A stretch of 6,787 nucleotides of DNA. Origin: Bacteroidales bacterium UBA1182 (GTDB lineage Bacteria; Bacteroidota; Bacteroidia; Bacteroidales; Bacteroidaceae). A program made the position numbers and the translations under genes. This document shows, in pieces, positions 6,787 through 6,787 of the stretch. The notes below the pieces were generated by a model that was not told the DNA's origin, searched no databases, and was given only the letters and a program-made list of their open reading frames with translations. The stretch is from assembly GCA_002310015.1 (NCBI GenBank), contig DBYQ01000026.1, forward strand, positions 1-6,787, written 5' to 3'. How positions within the stretch are numbered: the stretch's first letter is position 1; each line of letters starts with the position of its first letter.

Positions 6787-6787
6787 C

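Overview
The window looks like a chromosomal segment of a Bacteroidota bacterium, most likely order Bacteroidales and perhaps Prevotellaceae. The evidence is two core type IX secretion system (T9SS) genes, which are confined to this phylum, promoter elements of the Bacteroidota TAnnTTTG type, short A-rich leaders without strong Shine-Dalgarno sequences, and a bacterial SUI1/YciH protein. The family-level placement is a guess.

Layout. Positions 1-78 hold the 3' end of an unidentified plus-strand gene. Positions 79-194 are a convergent intergenic region with a strong GC-stemmed hairpin, probably a bidirectional terminator. It is nested inside a perfect 30-bp inverted repeat built from AATTGAA-type heptads, and each arm begins at the stop codon of the gene it follows. 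Positions 195-539 (minus) encode the SUI1/YciH-like translation factor. Positions 540-596 are a compact divergent promoter region with two perfect TAnnTTTG boxes back to back, each 20 nt from its start codon. From 597 a tight plus-strand gene run follows: a FAH-family hydrolase/isomerase (597-1214), porU (1224-4958), porV (4992-6239) and ispF (6236-6718). The gaps are 9 nt, 33 nt and a 4-nt overlap. The last 69 nt hold no clear feature apart from a weak candidate for the 3' end of a minus-strand gene.

How the genes work together. PorU is the C25-family cysteine peptidase that acts as the T9SS sortase on the cell surface: it removes the C-terminal sorting domain of cargo and attaches the mature protein to the surface anchor. 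PorV is the FadL-like outer-membrane beta-barrel that shuttles cargo from the translocon to the attachment complex and works with PorU. Their adjacency fits this joint role. IspF (MEP isoprenoid pathway) and the FAH-family protein are metabolic enzymes with no obvious mechanistic link to secretion. They appear to share the transcript, an arrangement I recall from Porphyromonas gingivalis as well.

I found no mobile element, CRISPR array, tRNA or rRNA, and no new multi-gene system. The best leads for a second look are the stop-codon-anchored heptad inverted repeat, the symmetric divergent promoter, and the inferred TTG start of porU in the same frame as the gene before it.
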